A stretch of DNA of 64,000 nucleotides from Welwitschia mirabilis (lineage: Eukaryota > Gnetophyta > Gnetopsida > Welwitschiales), in assembly GCA_051453625.1 (NCBI GenBank), contig JBOZIK010000001.1:195385089-195449088 (forward strand), in the 5' to 3' direction. Shown here one piece after another: positions 11,188 to 23,066 of this stretch. Position 1 is the stretch's first letter. Each line of letters starts with the position of its first letter. The translations under genes and the position numbers were made by a program. Under the pieces are notes generated by a model. The model saw only the letters and a program-made list of their open reading frames with translations, did no database searches and was not told the DNA's origin.

Positions 11188-12726
11188 TTTGTTTTTAGGT
11201 TTATCTCTGAATTCCTTTATAGTCCTATATTTTTCTTTCATGCTAGAACTTAATTGTTCTAACTGATTAGGTATATTTTTACAGAGGGAAAGGATGTCTA
11301 AAGTATATAAGTCTTAAGAATTAGAACTAGATGAGATTGTAATTATAGCTTTAGGAGTTTTTAACCATCTAAAGTAAATTCTTATAAAGATATAGAGAAA
11401 TTAAATTTGAGTGTAAGCTCTTAAAGTAAAATTTATTATAATAATAAGAAAAAGTATACAATTATCGTGTCTAATCCAAACAAAGAGTTTAGGGACCAAA
11501 GAATTTAAATAGTGGTTTATATGCTTAAGGGTAGTGTCAATTAGGTTTAGAATCCTAAGTAATTAATCATTATTAATTTTGACATGATCTTTAATNNNNN
11601 NNNNNTCTAAGAGTATACAGTAGCTAACAAGTCTTTATAATTATATTGGCTACTCTATCGATTAAAGAATATTGATTCAAATTCATTCCATGAGGAGATG
11701 TAGACATTTGATAGGGTATAAAATTAGGGACTAGTTTTATCTTTTAATAAGAAATTAAATAGGGTGTAAACAACATCTTCATGAGTAGTTTTCAAAATCT
11801 AAATAGATCTTTCAAGGATTTTGCAAACTCTTCTAGAAGGCCATTTCCTAAAATAGGTAGGACATTAGCCATAACTCTTTTCTTTTTCTACTTATGTATA
11901 AGAAAAATTGNNNNNNNNNNNNNNNNNNNNNNNNNNNNNNNNNNNNNNNNNNNNNNNNNNNNNNNNNNNNNNNNNNNNNNNNNNNNNNNNNNNNNNNNNN
12001 NNNNNNNNNNTTTTTTTTTGGGTTTATCTCTGAATTCCTTTATAGTTCAATATTTTTCTTTCATGCTAGAACTTAATTGTTCTAAGTGATTAGGTATATT
12101 TTTACAAAGGGAAAGGATGTCTAAAGTAGATAAGTCTAAAGAATTAGAACTAGATGAGATTACAATTATAGCTTTAGGAGTTGGTTTACTATCTAAAGTA
12201 AATTCTTATAAAGCTATAGAGAAAGTAAATTTAAGTGTAAGCTCTTAAAGTGAATTTTATTATAACAGTAAGAAAGGTATAGAATTATTGTGTCTAATCC
12301 AAAAGAGTTTAGGGACCAAAGAATTTAAATATTGGTCTATAGGGTTAAGTGTAGTGTCAATTAGGTTTAGAATCCTAAGTAATTTATCATTATTAATTTT
12401 GACATTATATTTAATATTGTATCTAAGGGTATAAAGTAGCTAACAAATCTTTATAATTATATTGGCTACTCTATTGATTAAAGAATATTGATTCAAATTC
12501 ATTCCATGAGGAGATGTAGTCATTTGGTATGGTTTAAAACTAGGGACTAGATTTATCTTTTAATAAGAGACTAAATAGAGTACAAACAACATCTTCATGA
12601 GTAGTTCTCAAAATCTAAATAGATCTTTCAAGGATTTTGCAAACTCTTCTAGAAGGCCATTTCCTAAAATAAACAGGACATTATCCATAACTCTTTTCTT
12701 TTTCTACTTATGTATAAGAAAATTTG
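11188..12726 (+). repeat. Gap-flanking duplicate (about 720 bp each side)
   Basis: Left copy 11188-11910 and right copy 12011-12726 meet at a 100-N gap. The left copy contains a 10-N gap (11596-11605) that the right copy fills with only about six bases, so the 10-N runs here are placeholders. Divergence is a few percent. Confidence 0.88.
12420..12660 (-). pseudogene. Ty3/gypsy gag remnant
   Basis: On the minus strand this reads HEDVVCTLFSLLLKDKSS (about 12560-12602), then IPNDYISSWNEFESIFFNQ (12481-12530). It resembles the retrotransposon Gag domain pattern 'd...k..lF..SL...A..W...lp..SI.sW..f...F'. Stop codons sit where tryptophans are expected. A second copy at about 11620-11790 is the left half of the gap-flanking duplicate. 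It probably belongs to the same minus-strand gypsy element as the RT at 7600-8575. Confidence 0.6.
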
Positions 12727-12739
12727 ACTAATCAGTTAA

Positions 12740-14350
12740 GGAATTATATCTTACTCGAAATACTTCATGTGATGATATGTCTTAAGAAATGGAAAGAATT
12801 TTCTAAATTTTAATTATTGTTTTTCCATATAGATTTAAGATCTGATGAATTAAGATACATACACTATGAAGGTTGTCCTCTCTCTAGATTAAAAGTATTA
12901 GTTGGGAAATGATTCCCTTTATAACATCACTTAGTAAAACGTGATCATCATTTTAAGGCTCATAATACTAGTCTCATAGGTTAGGACTTAAAGAATAAAT
13001 ATATTTTTTGATAGCTCAATGAAACTAAGTGGCTAGATAATTATTAGACTATAATTAACAAAGCTACACTAATTATAACTTTTAATAAAGTATTTTAAAA
13101 ACTTAATACACTCACTATAATAATGGAGGAAAGTGGGTTTTAACTATACAATTATCATGGAATGAACCAATCCAAATAAATCAGAAATTTATTTAATAGC
13201 AATTTTATTAAATCTTAGAGCCAAATGCTATGGATAAAAACTTATTTCAATTCACTTAATAAAATCACTTACATTATAAATGTTTAATAACCATGAAAGA
13301 TAACATAACTAATAATCTAACTATCTCATGTAGTAGATTAGAAATCTTTAAAAGAGAACTTATAAAACTTGTAATGACATTTTTGTAAGTGAAACCAAAG
13401 CCCAAAAATTTTAGTAAGCTTAAATGAAGTTCTCTGAGAGGAAGCAAAAAATATTTGAATTGGGATAGCTCAAGAAGATTTTTTATCTATATCTATTATT
13501 CTCTATTATATATATATATATACAAAATATATTTATAAGAAGTAAAATTGGTTAAAAAATTATCCCTTATCTTATGGACAACTATCAAAATAACATAACA
13601 AAATATTTAACTAATAGTAGATACTTTTATTATAACTAGTTAACAAATTTGATTTTATTATCTTTGTATTGGTAAAGTAAGATTTACTATAAATCTTCTA
13701 ATATTTGTTGAATGATGTGTAAATCTAATAAAGACATATATTGATCTTGTTCACTATGTCCTACACATCTTGTAGGCATTTGAATGAAAGAGTACTAATG
13801 TTGGTAGCTATAGCATCCTTGCTAAAAATTAAGGATGAAAGCTCTAATTATCCTTATATCTCTAAAAGTCAACTAGAATTAATAATAGTCTCATGAGTTA
13901 GGGCATATTGTGTTACCACATTTCCATGAACTAATTTGAGTTATGAGGAAATCCTTTCAACATGATTTAAAATGGTGTTGATCATGATGTTTTTGAATGT
14001 CAAGAGGAGTACCTTTAATTATAACCTAGTCTTCTAAATGATAGTCTAGGTCATAGCTATTATTTTGATAATGTCCCCTAAAAATAAATCTAATTAATTA
14101 AATAAACAATTTAGATTATTATGAAAAATTAGCCAGTCACTTAAAATCTAACCTAAAGAATGATGAAAACTAGATAATGCTCTAATTATTCCTTCCTTCT
14201 GTCTAAGCTTATCCTTAAGGTCATCCTTTGTTATCGTGGGGATCTAAACTAAATCTCTTAGGGATGGGAGCTCAAAATCCTTTTGGCTAAGTTTTCTCTT
14301 TAAGGTAATTAGCTTCTTTTATCCTTCCTCCATCTTTAAAGATAATTACC
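12740..14350. other. AT-rich stretch with no recognised gene
   Basis: A TA run lies at about 13508-13522. Minus-strand frames near 14200 read a lysine- and glutamate-rich stretch (DDLKDKLRQKEG) that could be coiled coil from a gag, but it is short. Nothing else is recognised. Confidence 0.4.
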
Positions 14351-14351
14351 T

Positions 14352-14697
14352 TAGGAGCTTCTATTGCCTCTAAAGGTAAGACTAGTATCTATCATTTACT
14401 TATTGCTTTTGTTGTAGTTGTACTTTTGTACTACCAATTTCAGAGTTATTGCTTTTCATATCAATTTACAACATNNNNNNNNNNNNNNNNNNNNNNNNNN
14501 NNNNNNNNNNNNNNNNNNNNNNNNNNNNNNNNNNNNNNNNNNNNNNNNNNNNNNNNNNNNNNNNNNNNNNNNNNTAAGAGCTTCTCTTGCCTCTAAAGCT
14601 AAGACTAGTATTTATCATTTACTTTTTGCTTTTCTTGCAATTGTACTTTTGTACTATCAATTTCATAGTTGTTTCTTTCCATATCAATTCACAACAT
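14352..14697 (+). repeat. Gap-flanking duplicate (123 bp each side)
   Basis: Copies 14352-14474 and 14575-14697 flank a 100-N gap exactly, with about ten differences. This fits unmerged contig ends. Confidence 0.85.
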
Positions 14698-15044
14698 AGT
14701 AAGCTCCGAAGAAACCTTTCAAAGGTATTTTCTTTTAGATTCTACAATTACATGAAGATGTTCCTTAATGATGTTTTCTTCTTCATGCTTCATAATGATT
14801 TGTTTAGCAGTGTTTAAGCTTAGAAGTATTTATTGGTTAAATAAAAGTACTTTGATCATCAAGGAACTTGCATGAACTATTAGATCTCTGTATCTTGTAT
14901 GTATATAAGAATTCTTTAATGGTTTCATCTTTCTTGTGCTTTTTTCTATAGAGTAAGTACTTTAGGCTTCATGACCAAAAATTGGAATTCTTAAGGTATA
15001 ATTTCTACCAGTCCTTTCTTAAGCTATAAGATACTTAATGAAGA

Positions 15045-15578
15045 TTAAAAGTTTATAAAAGAAGGATTCCTTATAGAAGTGGTTGTATCCCCTTGAATTA
15101 CTTGGATAACCATTTCAATCTTATCTCTATGATGTTTCTCTTTAAAATAGTCAAAAAATTGACATCTAAGCCTTCTTCTTGAAATAGTAGGGATGAAATT
15201 ATTTGAATACAAACATAAATCCTTATTTATCAATGTAATTTCCTTTAGATGATCCCCTTAGATGAAGGAATTAACTCTATAGTCCATATCCAATGGGTTT
15301 ACTTCAAAACATCTATAGGCCTCTAGGGCATTTAGATGTGGATAGGAGGCTAGTTCAGATATCTTCAAGTTGTTGAAAGGATTAGAGCCCATCATGACCT
15401 ATTTCTTTCACCTTAGTTCTAATTCATCATAATAACCTAAATAAATGTCATCATCTATATGTTCATGATAAATGAAGTGGGCCTCAAGTAATTTTATTAT
15501 ATTGTCTTGATTATAAATACGACCATGGTAAAAAGGATAAGCTAGCCACTCAGCCTTTTTTAGATACCTCTCCACCAT
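15045..15578 (-). pseudogene. Unrecognised 178-codon frame with three stops
   Basis: One minus-strand frame runs from an ATG at 15578 to 15045 with only three internal stops (two near codons 56-59, one near codon 109). Protein-like segments include AEWLAYPFYHGRIYNQDN, FIYHEHIDDDIYLGYYDELE, NPFNNLKISELASYPHLN and RRRLRCQFFDYFKEKHHRDK. The composition is acidic and aromatic in the first half and basic in the second, ending in IQGDTTTSIRNPSF. I see no known catalytic motif. Sequence further down the strand (14900-15030) has a weak gag-like segment (KKHKKDETIKEFLY), so this may be the N-terminal ORF or gag of the minus-strand gypsy element. Each stop is one C-to-T or G-to-A change from a Q, W or E codon. 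Confidence 0.5.
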
Positions 15579-15599
15579 AGCGATGCCAATGAAAAATTA

Positions 15600-16029
15600 A
15601 TATATAATGTAAAATAATTGGGTTAACATCATTAGCTTCTTAATTGATATAGTTCTAACATTTAGTATTAGTTAGAAGAATTACAACATTTATAGGTAGA
15701 ATGTGATAAATCTTGGTAGTATTTTTAAAGGGATTTCAGCTCCTACCACATGGATGACTATAAAATTTATATGCATATATATAAGTCTATAAAATTGATT
15801 ACTTTCTATTGTATTTACAATCTTAGAGTTAACCTTGGCATTGAAGAATTACAAATAAAAGAAGCTTCCAAATAATTGAAAAAATCTTCAAAATTTAAGG
15901 TAAAGGGTCTTAAGATGAAAGTACTAGGCAAATGTGGTTACAAACCTTTGAAAGAATGATTAGATCTTAAGAGAATAAAATATGATTGAACAAATAAGAA
16001 ATGAGTTAAAACTAATATTGAGGCCCCTT
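15600..16029. other. AT-rich stretch with no recognised feature
   Basis: Nothing recognisable is visible on either strand between the broken ORF and repeat R1. Confidence 0.4.
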
Positions 16030-17270
16030 TTTAAAACATCATTAAACTTTCTCACATAGCTTTAAATCTAAGGCATACACAAAGTAAAATGATTACTTGT
16101 TTTCCATGGAAAACCATGCTAGAATCATTTGCACATCTATGATCACTAGCAAACTATGAATATAACATACTATGGATACATACATTTCTTGTTATCTTGG
16201 TTGTTTTTTTAAGTATCTAACTTGAAAGCCTCAAAAGTTTTGAATGGCATCCATCAAAGCCCAAAACTATTTAAAATAATTCTCTAATATAGCTAGCATT
16301 CTTCTCTATAACTTTGAAAAAATAGAGATGCTATATACATAGCATGTGTTATTTTTGGTCAAGGTAATGATAGCTCTAGAAGACAAGAGATGTTATTTTA
16401 CATAGGCTAGAAGTTACCATGTTGAAAGACCTAGTTCAAAAGCTTATATCAACAATTTGAAAACTAGTGTGCTACCAATGTACAGAATCCATCTATAGAA
16501 ATAATATCATAAAATTCTTCTATGNNNNNNNNNNNNNNNNNNNNNNNNNNNNNNNNNNNNNNNNNNNNNNNNNNNNNNNNNNNNNNNNNNNNNNNNNNNN
16601 NNNNNNNNNNNNNNNNNNNNNNNNTCTAAGGCATATGCAAAGTAAAATGGTTACTTGTTTTCCATGGAAAACCATGCTAGAATCATTTGCACATCCATGA
16701 TCACTAGCAAACTATGAATATAACATATTATGGCTACATACATTGCTTGTTATTTTGGTTGTTTATTTAAGTATCTACCTTGAAAGCCTCAAAATTTTTA
16801 AATAGCATCCATCAAAGCCCAGAACTATCTAAAAATAATTCTCTAATACATATAGCATTCTTCTCTACAACTTTGAAAAAATGGAGATGCTATATACATA
16901 GCATGTGTTATTTTTTATTAGGTTAATGATAGCTCTAAAAGGCAAGGAGATGTCATTCTACCTAGGCTAGAAGTTACCATGTTGAAAGAACTAGTTCAAA
17001 AGCTTATATTAACAGTTTGGAAACTAGTGTACTACCAATGTATAGAATCCATCTATAGAAATAATATCATAAAATTATTCTATGGTATTTATTTTTCTTA
17101 CATCTTTAAAGTTTGATATGAGTGAATAAGGGGGCTAAGATGTAGATGATTCCAAGTAAGAAAACTGAGCTTGGTATGTTTCCTCAACCTAGTGGCACAT
17201 CTACAAGAAGGATTCTTAAGTAAAATGAGTTATTAATAATTGATTATCAAAATTCACATCCTTATAGAGG
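16030..17270 (+). repeat. Dispersed repeat family R1, copy B (split by a gap)
   Basis: It is homologous to 1660-2335 in the same orientation. The gap at 16525-16624 is flanked by the same ~460 bp twice (16067-16524 and 16625-17084), so the real repeat is about 680 bp. It sits just upstream of the copia gag at 17577, so it may be that element's LTR or leader, but no primer-binding site is visible at its end. Confidence 0.6.
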
Positions 17271-17576
17271 AGCCGTTGGTTAAGTAAAACATAGTTCTTA
17301 TCTAATTCTTGGTTAACTAAGTCTTATTTAATTCTTGATTCATTCTATATTCTACAAAATTTCACCTAGTTCTTGATCTAGATCAAAGTTATTTTTATTT
17401 ATGTCAAAGTTAAAGATGATCCTAAAAACTATGATAACTATAGAAGGAAATATTTTAAAACTATAATAATTATCCATTCAACCATGTCTAGTAATGAAGT
17501 TAAAAAGGTATGTAAACACAATTTCACTTAGAGTTTATGAAGAGAATTAGTAAAGTATATTAAGAACATGATAATA

Positions 17577-18110
17577 TGAATTTCATTAAGTTACAAAATC
17601 TAAGAATCCAACTTGATAATATAAATATGAAAGATAATGAAAGTGTAAAAGTTTATATCTAACAGAGTGAAAGATATGATCAAAAAGATGGAAGATATAG
17701 AATAAAAAATTAAAAACAAAGATATAGCTCTTAAAATTCTAAGATTCTTTATATAATCCTTTAAGCCTATGGCCATCATCCTTTATGATATTTTTAATCT
17801 AAGTGTCCTCTTCCTAAAAGAATTCTTTAAATTATTAGTATAATATGAACTCACCCTTAAGGAAGATAAGGAAGAAGGTGCTACTTCCCTAAAAGCATCC
17901 CACCTTAGTAAAGAGAGAAGTACATCAAAAGATAGAGAAAGGTAATAATTGAAAGAAAGATGAAGAGGTCAAGGTAGAAGGAAAAAGTGGTATAAGAGAT
18001 AGCTCTAGCTCTTAAAATATCCCTTCATCATTAAATTTTAAAGAATTGGGAAATGTTATTATTGCCATAGGATAGGTTATTTTATTAAAAAAGAGAAGAA
18101 GTGATGCAAA
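17577..18110 (+). pseudogene. Copia gag with zinc knuckle
   Basis: Reading from about 17590 gives KLQNLRIQLDNINMKDNESV followed by KVYI, matching the UBN2-type gag pattern 'L...R..Fe.l.M.esEsv.dY'. At 18054-18095 the frame reads CYYCHRIGYFIKK, a C-x2-C-x4-H zinc knuckle in which the histidine has become tyrosine (CAT to TAT) and the last cysteine is lost. Gag forms the virus-like particle and binds element RNA. Several stops show it is non-functional. Confidence 0.78.
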
Positions 18111-18665
18111 TAAAGGAATCATAGAAAATAATGGAAAATCTTCTAAATATCCAATGTTAGNNNNNNNNNNNNNNNNNNNNNNNNNNNNNNNNNNNNNNNN
18201 NNNNNNNNNNNNNNNNNNNNNNNNNNNNNNNNNNNNNNNNNNNNNNNNNNNNNNNNNNNNNNNNNNNNNNNNNNNNNNNNNNNNNNNNNNNNNNNNNNNN
18301 NNNNNNNNNNNNNNNNNNNNNNNNNNNNNNNNNNNNNNNNNNNNNNNNNNNNNNNNNNNNNNNNNNNNNNNNNNNNNNNNNNNNNNNNNNNNNNNNNNNN
18401 NNNNNNNNNNNNNNNNNNNNNNNNNNNNNNNNNNNNNNNNNNNNNNNNNNNNNNNNNNNNNNNNNNNNNNNNNNNNNNNNNNNNNNNNNNNNNNNNNNNN
18501 NNNNNNNNNNNNNNNNNNNNNNNNNNNNNNNNNNNNNNNNNNNNNNNNNNNCCAATGTTAGATGAGAAACATGAAATATAACAAGAAGAAGAGGCCATAT
18601 GAGGATTCTTTATCACATAAACTTAACTATACTTTATAGCTTCTCTAAAAAATTCCACCTTTGGC

Positions 18666-18830
18666 TATATTATTAGTGATTCTTCTAGACATATCATTTA
18701 TCAAAAGGATTTGTTTGAAGACTACGGGTAAAAGAATGTTGGGGTTGTTAGCTTTAGTGGAGGTGCCTTATGTGAGATTAAGAAAATGCTGCCCTTTTTA
18801 TCAAAATCCATAAAGATGAAATTTCAAGAT
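18666..18830 (+). pseudogene. Copia aspartic protease fragment
   Basis: The frame reads YIISDSSRHIIYQKDLFEDY, matching the 'WiiDSGASrHIt....lF' active-site region of copia protease. The D-S-G-A motif is reduced to S-D-S by small deletion or substitution. The frame continues through VGVVSFSGGA, where 'v.laDgs.v.v.G.G' is expected. It follows a 391-N gap, so the N-terminal part is missing. Confidence 0.75.
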
Positions 18831-19029
18831 TCATAATGTTTTCTATTGCTAAGGCTCATTACAACCTTGAAAGCCTTAGATAATTAATTGATAACTATTT
18901 CAAAGATAAATTTCAGAATGAAAAATGTGTATTATCTAAAGGAAAATATGTCTTTAAAGTATTCAAAATAGAAAACAACCTCTATTAAATCATGTTTGAG
19001 AAATCCTTTATTTCTATTAAAGATGAATC

Positions 19030-19560
19030 TTAAACATGGCATAGGAAACTAGGACATATATCCTCTACCTACGTAAAAGAGATGATCTAGCACAATATTA
19101 TTAGTGAATTATGAAACCTTTAAATTTAATAAACTAAAAATTGTAAAGAATTCATATAAGAAAAGTAAGTAAGATTATCATTTTCAAAGGGGAACACAAG
19201 TACATCTCAGAAGATCTCTTCTATACATTCAAATATATGTAATCCTTTTAGCACTCCTAACCTAAGTGGATGTAAGTATAATTCATCACTTTTATTAATT
19301 ATTATTCTCATTTATATCATGTTCATTTTCTAAAATATGGATCTCAAATTTTACAATTTTTCAAAGCATTTCAAATTTTGACTAAAAGAAAAATAAGTAT
19401 CAAATTCAAGTGATTAAGAACTAATTAAGGAGATGAGTACTTATCTTAAGAATTTTAATCTTAATTGAAAAATTATGTCATTATTCATAAATTAATGATA
19501 GTACCTACTCCTTAATAAAATGGAGTTACTAAAAAAAATTCACTAGTTGACATGGTCAAG
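19030..19560 (+). pseudogene. Copia integrase remnant
   Basis: The pre-integrase block WHRKLGHISS lies at 19036-19065. It is followed by RLSFSKGNTSTS and IHSNICNPFSTPNLSG (about 19170-19265), matching 'R.sF......pLelIHsDicGP...pS..G' with the first catalytic D changed to N. LRTN then GDEYLS (about 19410-19445) matches 'LRtDrGgEy', and TP, two stops, NGVTKK (19505-19535) matches 'tPQQNGVaER'. The two stops exactly replace two glutamines. This is the enzyme that inserts element cDNA. Confidence 0.9.
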
Positions 19561-20329
19561 ACCATGCTTTTTAATCTAATTTAAATAAGCTCTTTTAGGT
19601 AGAGTTTATTAATCTTGCTAGCAATATATGAAAAATGTTGATTACAAGGAATCCTAATCACTTCATGTCTTATGAATAATGGTATGATTTTAGACCAAAT
19701 TTATTTCATTTTCAATTTTCTTAGTTTCGAATTTTATGTTAAGAATATGAAGCACAATCAAGATAAGATAGAATCTAGACTTAAAACTTTCATTTTTTAA
19801 GGTTATTGTAGTCAAATTGAGGCCTATATATTTTATAATCCTAATTTAAATAAAGTTTTATAATGTTTTGATATTAAATTTATTCCTAATGAATTTTTAA
19901 TTAGTTATTCTAATTCTTGTCACTATAGTTTGAATGATTCTAATGGTAAGAAGAAGCATATCAATTATCATCCAAATATTAAATCTAGTCAAGGCCTTAT
20001 TTAAAGTTATGATGAAAGTGAATCTAAGAATCTCTCTATATTACTAGATTAAGAACTTAACAATAAAATAGGAATAAGATATTAACATCTTATGATAACA
20101 AATCCAATATCACATATCTTGAAGATGCTCCTATGATCACAAGAAGATAATAATAAAATCTTAATGTTGTCATTAAGGAAAATATACTTAATAATTTCTC
20201 AAAATATTATTTAGCCTTAAGTTATGAATATTTAAATGGATCCTTTTTACTTTAAACTTGTTTTTAAACATGTCCATTGAGTTAACTCCATGAAATAATA
20301 AATTAATTAAATTTAAAATTAAAAACTTA

Positions 20330-20960
20330 GATCCTTGATTCTAGATCTAAAGTAAAAAATGTAATAGGAACAAAAAGGATTTATAGAACCAAATGTAATT
20401 CCAATAATACAATTAATAAACTAAAGCTAATATTATTATTATTGGATATGTATAGCAAATAGGCATAAACTATGATGAAACTTATGGTCTTGTTGCTCAT
20501 CTAGAATTAGTTAGAGATTTTCTTGCATATGATTTAAAACTAGCATTATCATGTGAAAAATAGATGTTAAATCTACCTTATTGAATGATAGACTTAAGAA
20601 TGAGTTTTATCTAACATAATATTAAGGATTCATTAAGAAGGATAATGAAGATTATGTTCATTTATTCAAGAAGGCTTTATATGGGTTGAAATAAGCTTCA
20701 AGTGCTTGATTTTTTAGAGTGAATAAATATTTACAAAATCATGATTATAAGAAATGTTTTTGTGAAGATACCTTATACAACTATATCTTTATCTTAATTT
20801 ATGTCAATGACATTATTTTTAGTGGTACAGACAAACATGTTATTAACAAATTTAGAATAAACATGTAAAAGAAATTTAGAATGATAAATATTGGCTCAAC
20901 TATCATACTATTTTAGAATTCAAATCTGGCATCTCAAAAGGCATATTTTTAAACCAAGTT
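20330..20960 (+). pseudogene. Copia reverse transcriptase remnant
   Basis: Motifs in order: NVIGTKRIYRTK (20360-20395), matching 'IgtKWVfr.K'; GINYDETYGLVAHLELVR (20460-20520), matching 'GiDYdETfaPVarl..iR'; EDYVHLFKKALYGLK (20648-20690), matching 'vy.LkKaLYGLKQaprAW' with the next Q now a stop; and LIYVNDIIFSG (20795-20822), the catalytic Y-V-D-D box with the first D changed to N. Two frame shifts separate the blocks. The match is unmistakable and the gene is dead. Confidence 0.93.
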
Positions 20961-21129
20961 AGTATGTTCTTGATATACTAAAAAAATCTAATATACATAA
21001 GTCTAAACCTATCTTCATTCCCTTAATTACCAATCATAAACCTAGAAAGAATATGAAGGGAGATAGCAATAATAAGCATACTTGTAGATTAATAATAGAA
21101 AGCTTGATGTATCTAATAGTAACAATAGT

Positions 21130-21725
21130 TGATATTCAATATGTTATTAGTCTTAGCTCATGATTTATCACATATCTTAGAAAATCACATCTTGATGCTA
21201 TTACAAGAATTCTCTTATATCTTAAATAAACATAAAATCATGGATCATTTTATGAAACTAATAATAATAAAGAATTTATTGGTTATGTTGATGTACATTG
21301 GACTAGTAATTTTGATTATAGAAAGAAAACCACAAGATATGCAATGAAGATAGGTAGAAGTTTCCTCTCAAGAGTAGGTTAGAAACAATCATGTGTATCT
21401 ATTTTTACTATCAAAGTTAAATAAATGGTAACATATTTATTAAGTCAGCAATTGACATGGCTTAATGGATGATTTGATGATTTTTCCATTTTGGTTGATA
21501 ATATAATTCATGTTTTATGTAACATTTATTTGAAGTTGTCATTTTCAAAAATCCTGTTATTCATGTAAGGACTAAACACATAAACAAAAAGATTCATTAT
21601 AAATTAAATATGGTCAAAAAGGACTTTTACTTCATGACTATCTATGTTTTAAATTATAGTTTCCTAACTTCTTTACAAATGCTCTTCATAAAGTACGATT
21701 TTAAGATCTAATGAAGATACTTATA
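21130..21725 (+). pseudogene. Copia RNase H and C-terminal tail
   Basis: HLDAITRILLYLK (21186-21226) matches 'H..Av.RILrYLkgT'. FIGYVDVHWTSNFDYRKKTT (21275-21335) matches 'GY.DaDWag..ddRkSTsGY'. GRSFLSRVG follows, where 'iSW.SkkQ' is expected. NPVIHVRTKHINKKIHYKLN (21550-21610) matches 'NPv.H.RtKHIei..HfvRe', and NFFTNALHKVRF (about 21665-21700) matches 'DiFTKaLp...F' at the very end of copia Pol. The conservation shows the insertion once held a full-length Pol. Confidence 0.92.
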
Positions 21726-21739
21726 ATCCTTGCCGTTAC

Positions 21740-23066
21740 GATCAAGGAACATGAGGATAAAACATAAGGCATATTTATTATTGCCTTAATTATGTAATGG
21801 TAGTAACCATTTTTAAATTCTTGTTCTAATTTTAGTTTATACATGTGATTACATCTCAGTTCTTATGCAAGCATGTTTTGCATTGTGACCTTAATGCAAG
21901 GGATAAATTGATGAAAAACAATGTATCATTCAGGTTACAATCTCATGGAATACATGTTTATAAATTTTTTAATTCATAGCACTTTTTCTTTCATTAAAAG
22001 AATGAATGTTCAACTAATTCTTAATCAACTATTTTACAAGATATTATTAATTATTTTTTTAAATTTACATAAATTTATTAATAAAATAATGAATATTTAA
22101 GTAAATATATCAGTTAAATCTTGCATTTCTAAAGATGAGGGACATCCTCACTTAAATAACTTATTTCTTTGAAAATCTATATTATATAAAAAAACTTATT
22201 TATGTTTAAAAAGAAAAATCTATATATTGATAAAACAGTTTTTTTATAATCATGTATCCTGAAAAAAGGAGGAGCTCCTTATGAATATGATTTTGAACAA
22301 TTCCCATGCAAATTTCACTATGTTTAAATTAAATGTCTTATGTTCTATCTTCTACTAAAATTTTAGATCATAATTTGGTTCTCTAGAAAATGATAAGTAA
22401 ATATCATATCTTTCTTACATCATAGCTAGGTTCATTTTCTTTTTATTTTCTAGTTTACCTAACTCCTAAATTTATTTCTTTGATTTTTCAACTCATAAAA
22501 ATTCTATTGTAAACAAACCTAGAACTTGTGAATGGATTTATTTTTATAAATATTATTCTTAAAAACTAAGGACTTTCATTGGTAGACTTAACAAATCATA
22601 TTCCAATGATCATGTGGTCACTAATAGAATCCTCATTGGTATTATACTAAATTATATAGGATGATAGGTAGTTATTCCTATCATCCTTTCTTAAGAATAT
22701 CTCTGACAACTTGTAATAATATTGATAATGTAGAAAAGATTCAAATAAAAAAAATGGTAATAGGACCCACTGTTAAGCTCACTCAATCACACATTGTAAA
22801 CTAAGTTACACCTCTTAAATTAGATTTAATCATGTCTTCAATAGTAAATTAAATGCAGCCTCATATCTATTGTTTTAACTCATAATTAAGAAGAATCAAA
22901 TATTGAAAGAAACATAAAGATAAAAATTATAAAACATATTAAGAATAATAATGGTGATGAATAGTGCACGGTGCTTCTTTGATATAAGCCATGAAAGAAA
23001 TGTATAATATTGATTTGAAGTCCTTTACTAAAAAATGTTGCATGATTGTAGGGATGTATTAGCATG
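21740..23066. other. No recognised feature after the copia Pol end
   Basis: The 3' LTR of the preceding copia element should start here, but I cannot mark its edges. No coding motif is visible on either strand. Confidence 0.4.

Larger units (their letters stand above)
17390..21730 (+). mobile_element. Decayed Ty1/copia retrotransposon, plus strand
   Basis: Five domains occur in copia order on the plus strand: gag with zinc knuckle, protease, integrase, RT, and RNase H with the polyprotein tail. The frame is broken many times, and stops often replace glutamine codons, as expected from C-to-T decay. A 391-N gap (18161-18551) separates gag and protease. Neither LTR is clearly recognised. The internal part is about the length of a full copia coding region, so it was probably a complete insertion. 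Confidence 0.9.
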
